DNA of 64,000 nucleotides. Source: Acidobacterium capsulatum ATCC 51196. Its GTDB lineage: Bacteria > Acidobacteriota > Terriglobia > Terriglobales > Acidobacteriaceae. Each line of letters begins with the position of its first letter. The stretch's first letter is position 1. Positions 40,394 to 48,739 of the stretch are shown one piece after another. The stretch spans positions 3,038,001-3,102,000 of the forward strand of contig NC_012483.1 in the NCBI RefSeq assembly GCF_000022565.1. The letters run 5' to 3'. The translations under genes and the position numbers were made by a program. The notes beneath the pieces are model-generated. The model made no database searches, was not told the origin of the DNA, and was given only the letters and a program-made list of their open reading frames with translations.

Positions 40394-41170
40394 TTATGAT
40401 ACTCCGCGGCGTCGCTCCACTGCTCGCACATTGCAGAAGTGCCGTAGGTCTTCAGCGCTGCATCGGCCCCATTGTCCCTGATCTAGAGCGCCTGCAACAG
40501 CGCGGAATGATTTCCTGTAGCGCGCTACCTCTTCCAAAACCTGAGCATCACCGAAATCATCAAAAGCCTTTCGCATCTCATACGCTGCCAAGTCTGCGGC
40601 CTGAAGCGGCAACAGCCCACGGATTAGACTCCCGTCCTTTGCTATTCGGTCCTTGCCGGGAAAGAAAACGGGCGCGGCGTAGCCGTCCGATTCCAGCAGC
40701 CAGCTAAGACGACCGCGCTCGTCGCCATCCTCAAAAATATGGTGGACGCCGTTCTTATCCCCTCGCTCGTCCAGCCAGTGACGGACCTGAGAAACGCAGA
40801 TGCGACCACACAGCGCGTACTCGTTGCCGTAATACTCCCGAACCTGAAATTCTTCGTTCACCCTATCGAATACGTTTCGTTCGACCAGGCAAGCAAACCC
40901 CGCCATCGCGTTTCGGCTAATCGCCGCAACCAGACGCTGAATGAATTCCGCGCGTTTGCCGTTTTCCCCTTTCCACCCTTGCGAATATGCGCCAACAGAA
41001 TGAGCAAATTCTTTCATGTGGAAGTAGGGAACCTGAAACTCTTCCAGTATCTGATCCCATTCGTAATCGAACTGCTCCCAGCGCTCACCGCTCGACAGCC
41101 ATCCGGAAACCGCAACAGAACCGCCGGAACCCTTACCGTTATGGCTGCAATCGAAATAAGCCGTCATCAT
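40394..41170 (-). CDS. DUF3800-like protein, putative transposon passenger
   Basis: About 258 residues. It opens MMTAYFDCSHNGKGSGGSVAV, where DUF3800 proteins usually have Asp-Glu-Ser, so the second acidic residue is missing. The C-terminal LLPLQAADLAAYEMRKAFDD fits the family. GHxF-like central motifs include FHMKEFAH. The ATG at 41170 lacks a strong ribosome-binding site; upstream codons to 41284 are not conserved in type. It is divergent from the 41468 gene and coupled to the small gene at 40389. The function is unknown. Confidence 0.7.
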   Translation of the reverse strand: MMTAYFDCSHNGKGSGGSVAVSGWLSSGERWEQFDYEWDQILEEFQVPYFHMKEFAHSVGAYSQGWKGENGKRAEFIQRLVAAISRNAMAGFACLVERNVFDRVNEEFQVREYYGNEYALCGRICVSQVRHWLDERGDKNGVHHIFEDGDERGRLSWLLESDGYAAPVFFPGKDRIAKDGSLIRGLLPLQAADLAAYEMRKAFDDFGDAQVLEEVARYRKSFRAVAGALDQGQWGRCSAEDLRHFCNVRAVERRRGVS

Positions 41171-41467
41171 CACGAAAATTGATTCCCGCCACCGACGCAA
41201 CGCCAAGGCACCAGTAATACCCCTAGAGCCAGAACAGGGTTGTTTTCCTCGCCTTGGCTCCGAAATTTTCTCCGCTCCCAGCATAACGCCGTGATTCTCT
41301 CACGGGCTGCCGGATTTACCCCGATTTACAGCTCAAAACACCGCCTTTTCGCGTCCTTTTTCACCAACCCCAACCCCAAAACCGCTTCCGCAAATACCTC
41401 AACCCGCTGATTTCAGGTGTGGCAAGTATATTTACACCGTTACAAGACGTTAATGGGAGTTTTTTTT

Positions 41468-42139
41468 ATGGCTATGCGGTGCCGTCATATCAAGGCGAGC
41501 GGCGTTCAGTGCAACGCCTATCGCGTCTGGAAAGAGGACTACTGTTTCTTCCACCTGCACCATCGCAGACCGGCCCCGCCGGTCATCCGAAACACTGAGG
41601 CGCCCCCGCCACAGCAAGGCCCCGTGCCCATTCCTCTTCTCGAAGACATGACCTCGGTGCAGCTCACCGTCACCCATGTCCTCAGCGCTCTGGCCGCTGG
41701 CACGATCGACTCTCGCACCGCCATGGCCTACATCAGTGGCCTCCGCCTCGCCGCCCGCAACATTGCCTCCAATGCGCTCGACCCCTTAACCACCGTCGAG
41801 GCCTTCGTGCAGTATGAGAATGGCGACCTCCTCGGCCCGCTCGAAACGTCCCCTGAAGAGGCCACGGCGCCACCCCAGTACGACTCGGCCCTCCACGCCA
41901 TGAGCTATCTCGTCCGCCGCCTCGAATATGAGCAGAAGCTCCGCTACTATCTTGAAACCGGCGAAGATCCCCCGGCCGATCTCGTTCCGCCCGAGCCGCC
42001 CCGAAACCCATCTCTTCTGGACATGATCAAGACCAACCTGCAGTCCAGATTGGAGAAAGGCGAACTCAAAGCACCGCGCAAAGAGCCGGAAAACCTGGTC
42101 AACGAGCTGTTTGCACAACCCGGCCGGCACGCCCGCTAA
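41468..42139 (+). CDS. Small-zinc-finger-like protein of unknown function
   Basis: 223 residues starting MAMRCRHIKASGVQCNAYRV, then WKEDYCFFHLHHRR: a Cys-x-x-His, Cys, Cys-x-x-x-His arrangement that could bind one zinc. The middle part is helical (VTHVLSALAAGTIDSRTAMA), and the C terminus is charged. GGGAG lies nine bases ahead of the ATG at 41468. Similar CRHIK...C...CxFH proteins recur in acidobacteria as unnamed families. It may bind nucleic acid, but that is inference. It lies just outside the candidate IS1595 element. Confidence 0.65.
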   Translation: MAMRCRHIKASGVQCNAYRVWKEDYCFFHLHHRRPAPPVIRNTEAPPPQQGPVPIPLLEDMTSVQLTVTHVLSALAAGTIDSRTAMAYISGLRLAARNIASNALDPLTTVEAFVQYENGDLLGPLETSPEEATAPPQYDSALHAMSYLVRRLEYEQKLRYYLETGEDPPADLVPPEPPRNPSLLDMIKTNLQSRLEKGELKAPRKEPENLVNELFAQPGRHAR

Positions 42140-42154
42140 GTCTCCATAACCCTC

Positions 42155-42188
42155 CCCCGCACAGGCTCCTGGCGCCCCCTGTGCGGGG
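42155..42188. terminator. Strong hairpin between convergent genes
   Basis: CCCCGCACAGG (42155-42165) pairs perfectly with CCTGTGCGGGG (42178-42188). There is no adjacent T-run, so it is a weaker terminator candidate, but it lies where the 41468 gene and the PNGase A-like gene converge. Confidence 0.5.
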
Positions 42189-42254
42189 ATGCATGATCCC
42201 TCCCGCGCCTCTCTTCTCTTTTTTCTCTCCTGCACACCCATGCCATTCCGGCCG

Positions 42255-44084
42255 CTACTGCGGCGGCAGCAGCCACGGGTCGTCCGGGCTTGAGGCGCTC
42301 CGCAGCCGGTTCCCATGGCCGGGGCATCCCTGCCCCCGATGCATTGCCGTCAGCCGCCCATGGCGCGAGGCGAGTGTCGCCCGGTAGCAGCTTCCCAGCG
42401 TATCCCCAAACGTCACTGATTCCCGCGCGGCCTCCCGGTAATGGAAGCGGCTCCGGTCCAGAGGCGGCGAAATCGTCTCCCCATAGGTATGGTCTTCGGT
42501 GACGAGCATCTCTCGCAGATGAGCCGCATACGGGCGCTTGCCCGCGCGCGCGGTGCGCAGCGTGATCGCGTGCCCCTGCTCGACGGCGACGCGCGCCGTG
42601 AAGTCCTGCCCCGTCGTGATCATCCTCTTGCGCGCTTCCATTGTCAGAGGGTCCTGCTGGGTCAGAGTCATCGTGCTCAGCGCATGGCCGTTCCGGGTGC
42701 GCCGCACGCTCATCGAGACTGCCGTCCTTTGCCGGATACTCTCGTGATACCGCCGTGGGCCCGGACGCGCGAACGTCTGCAGGTTCTGAAAGTCCTCACT
42801 GTATTGCACTGTCGTTACCACCGCGCCGCGCGGCGTCTCGAGCACCCCGCGCAGCGTGTATGCCTGCTGCATCCGCGTGTCGAGCGTCCCCACGGTGCGC
42901 CCCCGTGCATCGGGATGCAGCGTGCTCCGGGTGTTTAGCCCCGCAGGTTGCTGCGGCGTGAGGGTGTCTTCGAGCAGGCGGCCATGCAACTCGTCCGCAT
43001 GCGCATCCCGGTAAAGAAGCAGGTTACCGGCCACGTTGAAGAAGTGGTGAGCCCCGAGCGCGCGAATGGCGACGGTGTGGGGCTGCCCGTCGTCCAGCAG
43101 ACCCGCAAACGGTGTCAGGTCGACTTGAAAAGGCAGGAAGTTGGTCGTCTGCAGAGCCGGAATCGGGAGCCAGAGGTGCGGCTCGATTCCCCCGGCAAAG
43201 ATCCATGGATAGACCGGCGCAAGCCCCGCCGCCCTGCCGTCCACGAGCACTTCCACGCCGCGGAAGCTGCCGCCATCGCAGGCCTCAAAGGCTTCGAGCG
43301 AGTAGTTGCGGGTCTCTGCAAGGTACTGCTTGTCCACGCAGGTGTACCAGCGCTCATCCTGCGACTGGCTCTGCGCGATGACATCGAGCCGCGCCCGCAC
43401 GACGTTGCGCGGAAAGGTGAAGCGGCGTGCCAGTTGGTCCGCCGGCGTCTCAAGAGCCGCCTCCTGCCCGGCGGGATTGGCGCTCATCGAGTAGACCAGA
43501 TCGGGTACGCGCGGTGCGGCCTGCCCCTGGGCCAGCGGATAAAAGAGCAGGCGAGCGGTGACGTAAATCGGCTCGTCAGTGGAGGGGCTGATCCAGTTGT
43601 TGAGGATGATCTGGCCCGATTGCGGCTTCTGAAAGATCGCGCTCAGGCGGGTGAGGTCGCGCGCCGCCTGCCAGCGCTGCGCCTGCCCTGGCTCGGGTTC
43701 CATGGTGGTGCCGAAGTAGAGATTGACCCCTCCCATCCACAAAGAGACCGTGCGGTCATACTGCCGTCCGGCGGGGATGGAGAAACCCACGGTGAGGATG
43801 ACCTTCGCCCACGGCCCCGCGCACTGCGCAGGCGGCGTGAAGTGAAACCGATGGGCCCGCGCCACCATGGACGCGCCATTGCCGTGGTCGTCAAAGGCAT
43901 CGTGATGCAGCAGCGTCACCGCGCATGGCGTGGTGGAGGGGCGCGGCACGGGCGGCTCCGCCGACGCGACGAGCCGGGAGCCGATCTGAAACGGTAATTT
44001 GGGAGCCGTCTGGCCGGAGGTAGCCGTAACCGGCAGGCAGGCAAGCAACACAGCAAACAGGAAGATCAGGCGAGCGGGCTTCAT
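42255..44084 (-). CDS. PNGase A-like peptide N-glycosidase (glycoasparagine amidase)
   Basis: 609 residues. A signal peptide (MKPARLIFLFAVLLACLPVTATSGQ) precedes the PNGase A domain, seen in RFHFTPPAQCAGPWAKVILTV, the WMGGVNLYFGTTMEP block and GGSFRGVEVLVDGRAAGLAPVYPWIFAGGIEP. This family removes N-linked glycans from glycopeptides by cleaving the Asn-GlcNAc bond, including core alpha-1,3-fucosylated plant glycans. It would act outside or in the periplasm. The start at 44084 gives a clean signal. It diverges from the GH79 gene over a 130-base gap; the pairing suggests glycoprotein degradation. Confidence 0.8.
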   Translation of the reverse strand: MKPARLIFLFAVLLACLPVTATSGQTAPKLPFQIGSRLVASAEPPVPRPSTTPCAVTLLHHDAFDDHGNGASMVARAHRFHFTPPAQCAGPWAKVILTVGFSIPAGRQYDRTVSLWMGGVNLYFGTTMEPEPGQAQRWQAARDLTRLSAIFQKPQSGQIILNNWISPSTDEPIYVTARLLFYPLAQGQAAPRVPDLVYSMSANPAGQEAALETPADQLARRFTFPRNVVRARLDVIAQSQSQDERWYTCVDKQYLAETRNYSLEAFEACDGGSFRGVEVLVDGRAAGLAPVYPWIFAGGIEPHLWLPIPALQTTNFLPFQVDLTPFAGLLDDGQPHTVAIRALGAHHFFNVAGNLLLYRDAHADELHGRLLEDTLTPQQPAGLNTRSTLHPDARGRTVGTLDTRMQQAYTLRGVLETPRGAVVTTVQYSEDFQNLQTFARPGPRRYHESIRQRTAVSMSVRRTRNGHALSTMTLTQQDPLTMEARKRMITTGQDFTARVAVEQGHAITLRTARAGKRPYAAHLREMLVTEDHTYGETISPPLDRSRFHYREAARESVTFGDTLGSCYRATLASRHGRLTAMHRGQGCPGHGNRLRSASSPDDPWLLPPQ

Positions 44085-44214
44085 GGCAGATTTGTGGCCG
44101 TGGCTTCGGCAAACGGGCGGGCGAAAGAGCCACCGGCGACGGCTCAAGTGTAGCAAGCCGCTCTCGCTGCCCACGGTTTGCGCGAGGACAAGCGTTTGTG
44201 CTCGAATGGCTGCC

Positions 44215-45690
44215 ATGAAACGGCGTGCATTTCTGCAGTCTTCTTTGATGGCGGCGGGCGCAATGGCTTTTGCCCGCGGCGGACTGGCTCAAACGGCTTC
44301 TCAAACAACTTCAAGCCCGGTGCGTGTGGGCCTGAGCGTCGATGCCTCTGCCTTGGGGCACACGATTCCACCGGACTACACCGGCCTCAGCTATGAGCAG
44401 GCCCAGATGGCGAACCCGAATTACTTCTCGGGCGCCAACACCCAGCTCGCGGGCTTTCTGCGCACGCTGGGCCGTCAGGGCGTGCTGCGCATCGGCGGCA
44501 ACACGAGCGAGTACACCTTCTGGAACCGTCACGCGAAGCCCACGGCTGCCGACGAGCATCTGGCTGCCGGGCCCGACAAAGGCCACCATGCGGCGGCGCG
44601 CGAGGTCATCACGCCGGAAGCGGTGAACAACCTCAGCGAGTTCCTCGACAAGACGGGCTGGAAACTCATCTATGGCCTCAATCTGGGCAAGGGAACGCCC
44701 GAGAATGCCGCCGATGAAGCCGCTTACGTCATGGAGACGATTGGCGCGGACCGGCTGCTCGCCTTCCAGCTCGGCAACGAGCCGGACCTCTTCTACCGCA
44801 ATGGCATTCGCCCGGCGAGCTATGACTTTGCCGCCTACGCCGGGGACTGGCAGCGCTTCTTCACGGCCATTCGCAAGCGCGTCCCCAACGCGCCCTTCGC
44901 CGGACCGGACACGGCCTACAACACCAAGTGGCTGGTGCCGTTTGCGGACAAGTTCAAGCACGATGTGAAGTTCATTTCCTCGCACTATTACGCCGAGGGT
45001 CCGCCGACTGACCCGAGCATGACGATCGAGCGGCTGATGAAGCCGAATCCTCGGCTGCTCGGCGAGACTGCCGGCCTCAAGCAGGTGGAGGCCGACACGG
45101 GGCTGCCCTTCCGGCTGACGGAGACGAACTCCTGCTACCAGGGCGGCAAGCAGGGCGTGAGCGACACCTTTGCCGCGGCCCTGTGGGCGGGCGACCTGAT
45201 GTATCAGCAGGCTGCGGCTGGCAGCACGGGCATCAACTTTCACGGCGGTGGCTACGGCTGGTACACGCCCGTGGCCGGCACGCCGGAAGACGGCTTTATC
45301 GCGCGGCCGGAATACTACGGCATGCTGCTGTTCGCCCAGGCCGGCGCAGGGCAACTGCTGGGCGCGAAGCTGACGGACAACAGCGCGGCCCCGCTGCTGA
45401 CGGCGTATGCGCTGCGCGGCACCGACGGCCGCACGCGCATCGCGCTCTTTAACAAGAATCTCGATGCGGATGTGGAAGTCGCGATCTCTGGTGTGGCCTC
45501 ACCCTCCGGGACGGTGCTGCGGCTGGAGGCTCCGCGTGCGGATGACACGACGGACGTGACCTTTGGCGGCGCTCCGGTGGGCGCAAGCGGAAGCTGGTCT
45601 CCGCTAGTGCAGGAGTATGTGCCGGGGCATAGCGGCCAGTTTGTCCTGCACATGCGCAAAGCCTCCGGCGCATTGCTCGAATTCGCATAG
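44215..45690 (+). CDS. GH79-family glycosidase (beta-glucuronidase/heparanase-like)
   Basis: 491 residues. KRRAFLQSSLMAAGAMAFA is a Tat-like signal (twin arginine). A (beta/alpha)8 barrel follows; the acid/base Glu is in LLAFQLGNEPDLFY and the nucleophile Glu in FRLTETNSCYQGG, as in GH79 enzymes. The C-terminal part (from about 400) is the GH79C beta domain. Family members release glucuronic acid from arabinogalactan, heparan or flavone glucuronides. I start at MKRRAF (44215); an ATG at 44206 is in frame. It diverges from PNGase A, implying a shared regulatory region. Confidence 0.85.
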   Translation: MKRRAFLQSSLMAAGAMAFARGGLAQTASQTTSSPVRVGLSVDASALGHTIPPDYTGLSYEQAQMANPNYFSGANTQLAGFLRTLGRQGVLRIGGNTSEYTFWNRHAKPTAADEHLAAGPDKGHHAAAREVITPEAVNNLSEFLDKTGWKLIYGLNLGKGTPENAADEAAYVMETIGADRLLAFQLGNEPDLFYRNGIRPASYDFAAYAGDWQRFFTAIRKRVPNAPFAGPDTAYNTKWLVPFADKFKHDVKFISSHYYAEGPPTDPSMTIERLMKPNPRLLGETAGLKQVEADTGLPFRLTETNSCYQGGKQGVSDTFAAALWAGDLMYQQAAAGSTGINFHGGGYGWYTPVAGTPEDGFIARPEYYGMLLFAQAGAGQLLGAKLTDNSAAPLLTAYALRGTDGRTRIALFNKNLDADVEVAISGVASPSGTVLRLEAPRADDTTDVTFGGAPVGASGSWSPLVQEYVPGHSGQFVLHMRKASGALLEFA

Positions 45691-45706
45691 TCCCGGCCAA
45701 ATCACA

Positions 45707-45735
45707 AAAGGCCCGGACCGATGGCTCGGGCCTTT
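45707..45735. terminator. Bidirectional terminator between GH79 gene and mntH
   Basis: AAAGGCCCG (45707-45715) pairs with CGGGCCTTT (45727-45735) around an 11-base loop, with T-rich sequence on both sides. It lies between two convergent genes. Confidence 0.85.
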
Positions 45736-45747
45736 CTGTTTGCGGAG

Positions 45748-47088
45748 TCAGCCGCCTTGGACGGTGAGCACGAGCAGCCACACGTTGAGCGCGGCGATAA
45801 AGAACGCCGAGGTCCAGGCCAGGTAACGGAGCCATGGGCGGTTGACGAACTCGCCCATCCGCTTGCGGTCGCTGGTGAAGGCCACCAGCGGGAAGACGGC
45901 GAAACTCAACTGCATGCTGAGGATGACCTGGCTGAAGATGAGCAGGTTGGAGGTGCCCTTTTCGCCATAGAGGGCCGTCACAATCACGGTGGGCACGATG
46001 GCGGTGAGGCGCGTGATGAGGCGGCGCAGCCAGTCGGGGAGGCGGATGTTGAGAAAGCCTTCCATGACGATCTGGCCGGCGAGGGTGCCGGTAATGGTGG
46101 AGTTCTGCCCGGAGGCGAGCAGCGCGATGGCAAACATCAGACTGGCCGCGCCAAAGCCGACAAGCGGGCTGAGCAGCTTGTAGGCATCGCCAATTTCGGC
46201 GACCTCATAGTGGCCGGTGCGATGAAAGACGGCGGCGGCCACTATGAGAATGGCCGCATTCACAAACAGCGCAAGCGTGAGCGCGATGGCCGAGTCAACG
46301 TTGGCATAGCGGATCGCCTCGCGCTTGCCGCCCGCGGTGCGCTCATATTTGCGGGTCTGCGCGATGGAAGAGTGCAGGTAGAGGTTGTGCGGCATCACCG
46401 TCGCGCCAAGAATCGAGATGGCAATGTAGAGCATGTCTGAGTTGGTGACGATGGCCGCGTGGGGCAGCAAGAGGCTGGAGACGAGCCCGTGCCAGGTCGG
46501 GTGTGAGACCACGATTTCGATGGCGAAGATGGCCGAGATGGTTCCAATGAGCGTGATGACGAGGGCTTCAAGATAACGGAAGCCGCGATGCTGCAGCAGG
46601 AGAATGAGCAGCACATCAAAGCCGGTGATGAGCACGCCCACGATCAGGGGAATGCCGAAGAGCAATTGCAGCGCAATGGCCGAGCCGATGACCTCGGCCA
46701 GGTCGCAGGCGGCAATGGCAATCTCGGCAAAGAGCCACAGCGCATTGGAGACAGGCTTGCTGTATTGCTCGCGGCAGGCCTGCGCGAGATCGCGGCCGGT
46801 GGCGATGCCGAGTTTGAGCGCGAGGCTCTGGAGCAGAATCGCCAGCAGGTTCGAGACCATGATGACGAAGAGCAGCGTGTAGCCGTAGCGGGAGCCGGCG
46901 GCGAGATCGGTCGCCCAGTTGCCGGGGTCCATGTAGCCGACGGAGATGAGGAAGCCGGGGCCGAGGAAGCCGAGCATACGCAGCCAGAAGAAGCGCGAGC
47001 GCGAGATAGGGACCGTCGCGTTGACCTCCGGCATGGAGGGACGGAGGACGGGCGTCTCGGGCGCTTTCTGGAGGGTGGTCTGAGGCAT
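45748..47088 (-). CDS. mntH: Nramp-family Mn2+/Fe2+ transporter MntH
   Basis: 446 residues with eleven predicted membrane segments. The metal site DPGN is in FLISVGYMDPGNWATDLAAG, and the helix-6 MPHNLYLHS motif is in ATVMPHNLYLHSSIAQTR. It imports Mn2+ (and Fe2+) with protons. It is on the same strand as mntR and starts 75 bases after it, with an inverted repeat in between that may be a regulator site. Regulation by MntR in response to Mn is therefore likely. Confidence 0.95.
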   Translation of the reverse strand: MPQTTLQKAPETPVLRPSMPEVNATVPISRSRFFWLRMLGFLGPGFLISVGYMDPGNWATDLAAGSRYGYTLLFVIMVSNLLAILLQSLALKLGIATGRDLAQACREQYSKPVSNALWLFAEIAIAACDLAEVIGSAIALQLLFGIPLIVGVLITGFDVLLILLLQHRGFRYLEALVITLIGTISAIFAIEIVVSHPTWHGLVSSLLLPHAAIVTNSDMLYIAISILGATVMPHNLYLHSSIAQTRKYERTAGGKREAIRYANVDSAIALTLALFVNAAILIVAAAVFHRTGHYEVAEIGDAYKLLSPLVGFGAASLMFAIALLASGQNSTITGTLAGQIVMEGFLNIRLPDWLRRLITRLTAIVPTVIVTALYGEKGTSNLLIFSQVILSMQLSFAVFPLVAFTSDRKRMGEFVNRPWLRYLAWTSAFFIAALNVWLLVLTVQGG

Positions 47089-47130
47089 ACGCCGGCTGGA
47101 AATCTCCTTAGCGTTAGTATGCCACAGAAA

Positions 47131-47144
47131 TTAACTATGGTTAA
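47131..47144. promoter_or_regulatory. Candidate MntR operator upstream of mntH
   Basis: TTAAC-TATG-GTTAA, with perfect 5-base arms, lies in an AT-rich block 43-56 bases ahead of mntH and 20 bases after the mntR stop. DtxR-family proteins bind such dyads. Position supports a manganese-responsive switch for mntH alone; no match to a specific published consensus is claimed. Confidence 0.55.
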
Positions 47145-47163
47145 TTAAGATGCTTTGCTATCG

Positions 47164-47838
47164 TCAGGAGGATTTTGAGGCCTTTTTGACCCAGACCCTC
47201 TCTGCTGCCGGGCGGCCGAGCGTGGCCGAGCCTTTCGGCGTTTGGATGACGATGGTCTGGTCGTAGTTGTGTGCGAGCACCTGGAGGGTGGTGCGCGGCC
47301 CAATGCCGAAGCCGTGCAGGAAGCGCAGCAGCTTGGGGTCGCGCTCATAGAGGCTGATCACAGAGTAGGTCGCGCCTTCTGAGGTCTCGGAGAGTGGCAG
47401 CAGGCCCTTTTTGCGGCGCTGCGCTGGGCTCTCGGGCAGCATGGAGTTGCCGTGGGGGCACGTGCCTTTTTCACCGAGCTTTTCAATCAGCTTGGCTTCA
47501 AATTCGTCAGAGACAGCATGCTCCAGGCGTTCGGCTTCGTCGTGGACCTGGTACCACTCCATGCCGAAGATCTCAGAGAGCATGCGCTCGATGAGGTGGT
47601 GACGGCGGGCGGTGCGCAGCGCGGTCTGCTTGCCGAGCGCGGTAAGGCGAATGATGCCGTCCGCCTTGACATCGACAAATCCATCGCGTTTGAGGCGTTT
47701 GAGGGCCATGGTGACGGCGGGCGGTGAGACGGAAAGCCAATGCGCAAGCGTGACGGGCTGCACGGCCTGCCCTTCGGACTCGGCCTCGAGGATAGCTTTG
47801 AGATAGTCTTCTTTTGAGACGGAGATGGTCGCGTTCAT
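47164..47838 (-). CDS. mntR: DtxR-family manganese regulator MntR
   Basis: 224 residues. The winged helix lies near residues 10-65 (KEDYLKAILEAE, then VTLAHWLSVSPPAVTMALKRLKRDGF). The metal-binding dimerisation domain shows RRHHLIERMLSEIFGMEW, DEAERLEHAVSDE and CPHG, with the Glu/His ligands of the DtxR family. A C-terminal FeoA/SH3-like domain follows. With Mn bound it should repress mntH, encoded next. The ATG at 47838 gives the conserved N terminus; the frame is open much further upstream but not with homologous sequence. It diverges from the 47939 gene. Confidence 0.93.
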   Translation of the reverse strand: MNATISVSKEDYLKAILEAESEGQAVQPVTLAHWLSVSPPAVTMALKRLKRDGFVDVKADGIIRLTALGKQTALRTARRHHLIERMLSEIFGMEWYQVHDEAERLEHAVSDEFEAKLIEKLGEKGTCPHGNSMLPESPAQRRKKGLLPLSETSEGATYSVISLYERDPKLLRFLHGFGIGPRTTLQVLAHNYDQTIVIQTPKGSATLGRPAAERVWVKKASKSS

Positions 47839-47938
47839 CTGGGTTTCATCGTAAGCCGATGGCCGTTTGCTGGCCAGCGGTTCCATGTAGCGGGCAAGCG
47901 AAAAGCCCGCCAAAGCGGTACGCGAAGAGGTGAGAAGG

Positions 47939-48391
47939 ATGGGATCGACAACGAATCCCGGAGAAGTGCAGCAGGAGATGCCCGTGCCGGTCGTAGCAGC
48001 GCGCGGGCGATGGGTCATGGGCTGGAGCAGTCTGGTGTTCGCAATTCTGCAGAGCGCCTGCACGGCGGTGATGGCCGCGAGTGGATTGCGGCTGCTGATT
48101 GGCGTGGGCGCATCGATGGCCGCCAGCGGCTTGTTGCCGCTGGAAGAGCTGCATACGGACTGGCTGCGGATTCCGATGGTGTTGCTGGCAGTGGTGGGAT
48201 CGCTGGTGAATCTGTACGTGATCTGGCAGATGCGCACGCTGCGCGCCCGGCCGTCGTCGCAATGGCGGATGCAGCCGGTAACCGAAAAGCAGAGGCGCAG
48301 CGAGCGGCTGCAAATTGTGCTGGCGGTGGTGACGCTGATTGTGGTGGCACTGGAAGAGTCATTCCACATTCATCTCTTTCATCACGGATAG
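47939..48391 (+). CDS. Small inner membrane protein of unknown function
   Basis: 150 residues with four predicted membrane segments: MGWSSLVFAILQSACTAVMA, LLIGVGASMAASGLLPLE, WLRIPMVLLAVVGSLVNLYV and LQIVLAVVTLIVVALEESF. The C terminus is His-rich (HIHLFHHG), which could bind metal, and the gene diverges from mntR, so a metal-related role is possible but unproven. AGAGGTGAGAAGG precedes the ATG at 47939. No family was recognised. Confidence 0.75.
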   Translation: MGSTTNPGEVQQEMPVPVVAARGRWVMGWSSLVFAILQSACTAVMAASGLRLLIGVGASMAASGLLPLEELHTDWLRIPMVLLAVVGSLVNLYVIWQMRTLRARPSSQWRMQPVTEKQRRSERLQIVLAVVTLIVVALEESFHIHLFHHG

Positions 48392-48490
48392 AGATGGGCC
48401 GTCCTCAGGATGAGCCCGAATCGGCAAGGCTGAAGCGCCTTCGCGAGACGGGCGAAATTCGCTGATCCTATCTTCCAATAGGCGTCCTTG

Positions 48491-48739
48491 TCACGGCGAA
48501 CTGGATGCCCGTATCTCTTCGTCGAGGCGTGCGTGCAGGCGTTCGCTGAAGCCGGCAGGCAGCTCAAAGACGCGATCGTCCGCTGTCAGGATGAGGATGT
48601 TGCGCGTGGAGTCGAGCACTGCCGAGCAGATGCTGCAGTGTTCCAGATGCTTCTGCACGACTTCGCGCACTTCTGGCGCCAGCGTGTTGTCGAGGTAGCC
48701 AGAGATGGCGTCCCATACGTGCTTGCAATCTATGACCAC
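48491..48739 (-). CDS. Zinc-finger anti-sigma factor
   Basis: 82 residues, no membrane helix. The GTG at 48739 has AAGGAGG nine bases upstream and gives MVIDCKHVWDAISGYLDN. The ZAS pattern is Cys5, His31, Cys35 and Cys38 (HLEHCSIC), which binds zinc or reacts with thiol stress. It should hold the ECF sigma factor encoded just upstream; the two reading frames overlap by ten bases. A soluble ZAS implies a cytoplasmic signal, such as oxidants or metal. It ends the bufferin-type operon. Confidence 0.85.
   Translation of the reverse strand: MVIDCKHVWDAISGYLDNTLAPEVREVVQKHLEHCSICSAVLDSTRNILILTADDRVFELPAGFSERLHARLDEEIRASSSP

Larger units (their letters stand above)
39195..41430. mobile_element. Candidate IS1595-family element carrying passenger genes
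   Basis: TATACTTGACACACC (39195-39209) and its near-complement at 41416-41430 match at 14 of 15 bases and bracket a transposase, a small gene and a DUF3800 gene. IS1595 superfamily members are known to carry passengers. I find no 8-bp target duplication beside these repeats (GTAGCTTT versus TTTACACC), so the true ends may lie elsewhere or the copy may be old. Confidence 0.5.

Noticed and set aside
47164-48369. A 401-codon version of mntR
   Set aside because: The first 177 codons have no DtxR similarity and lie antisense to the membrane protein gene at 47939; the conserved N terminus starts at 47838.
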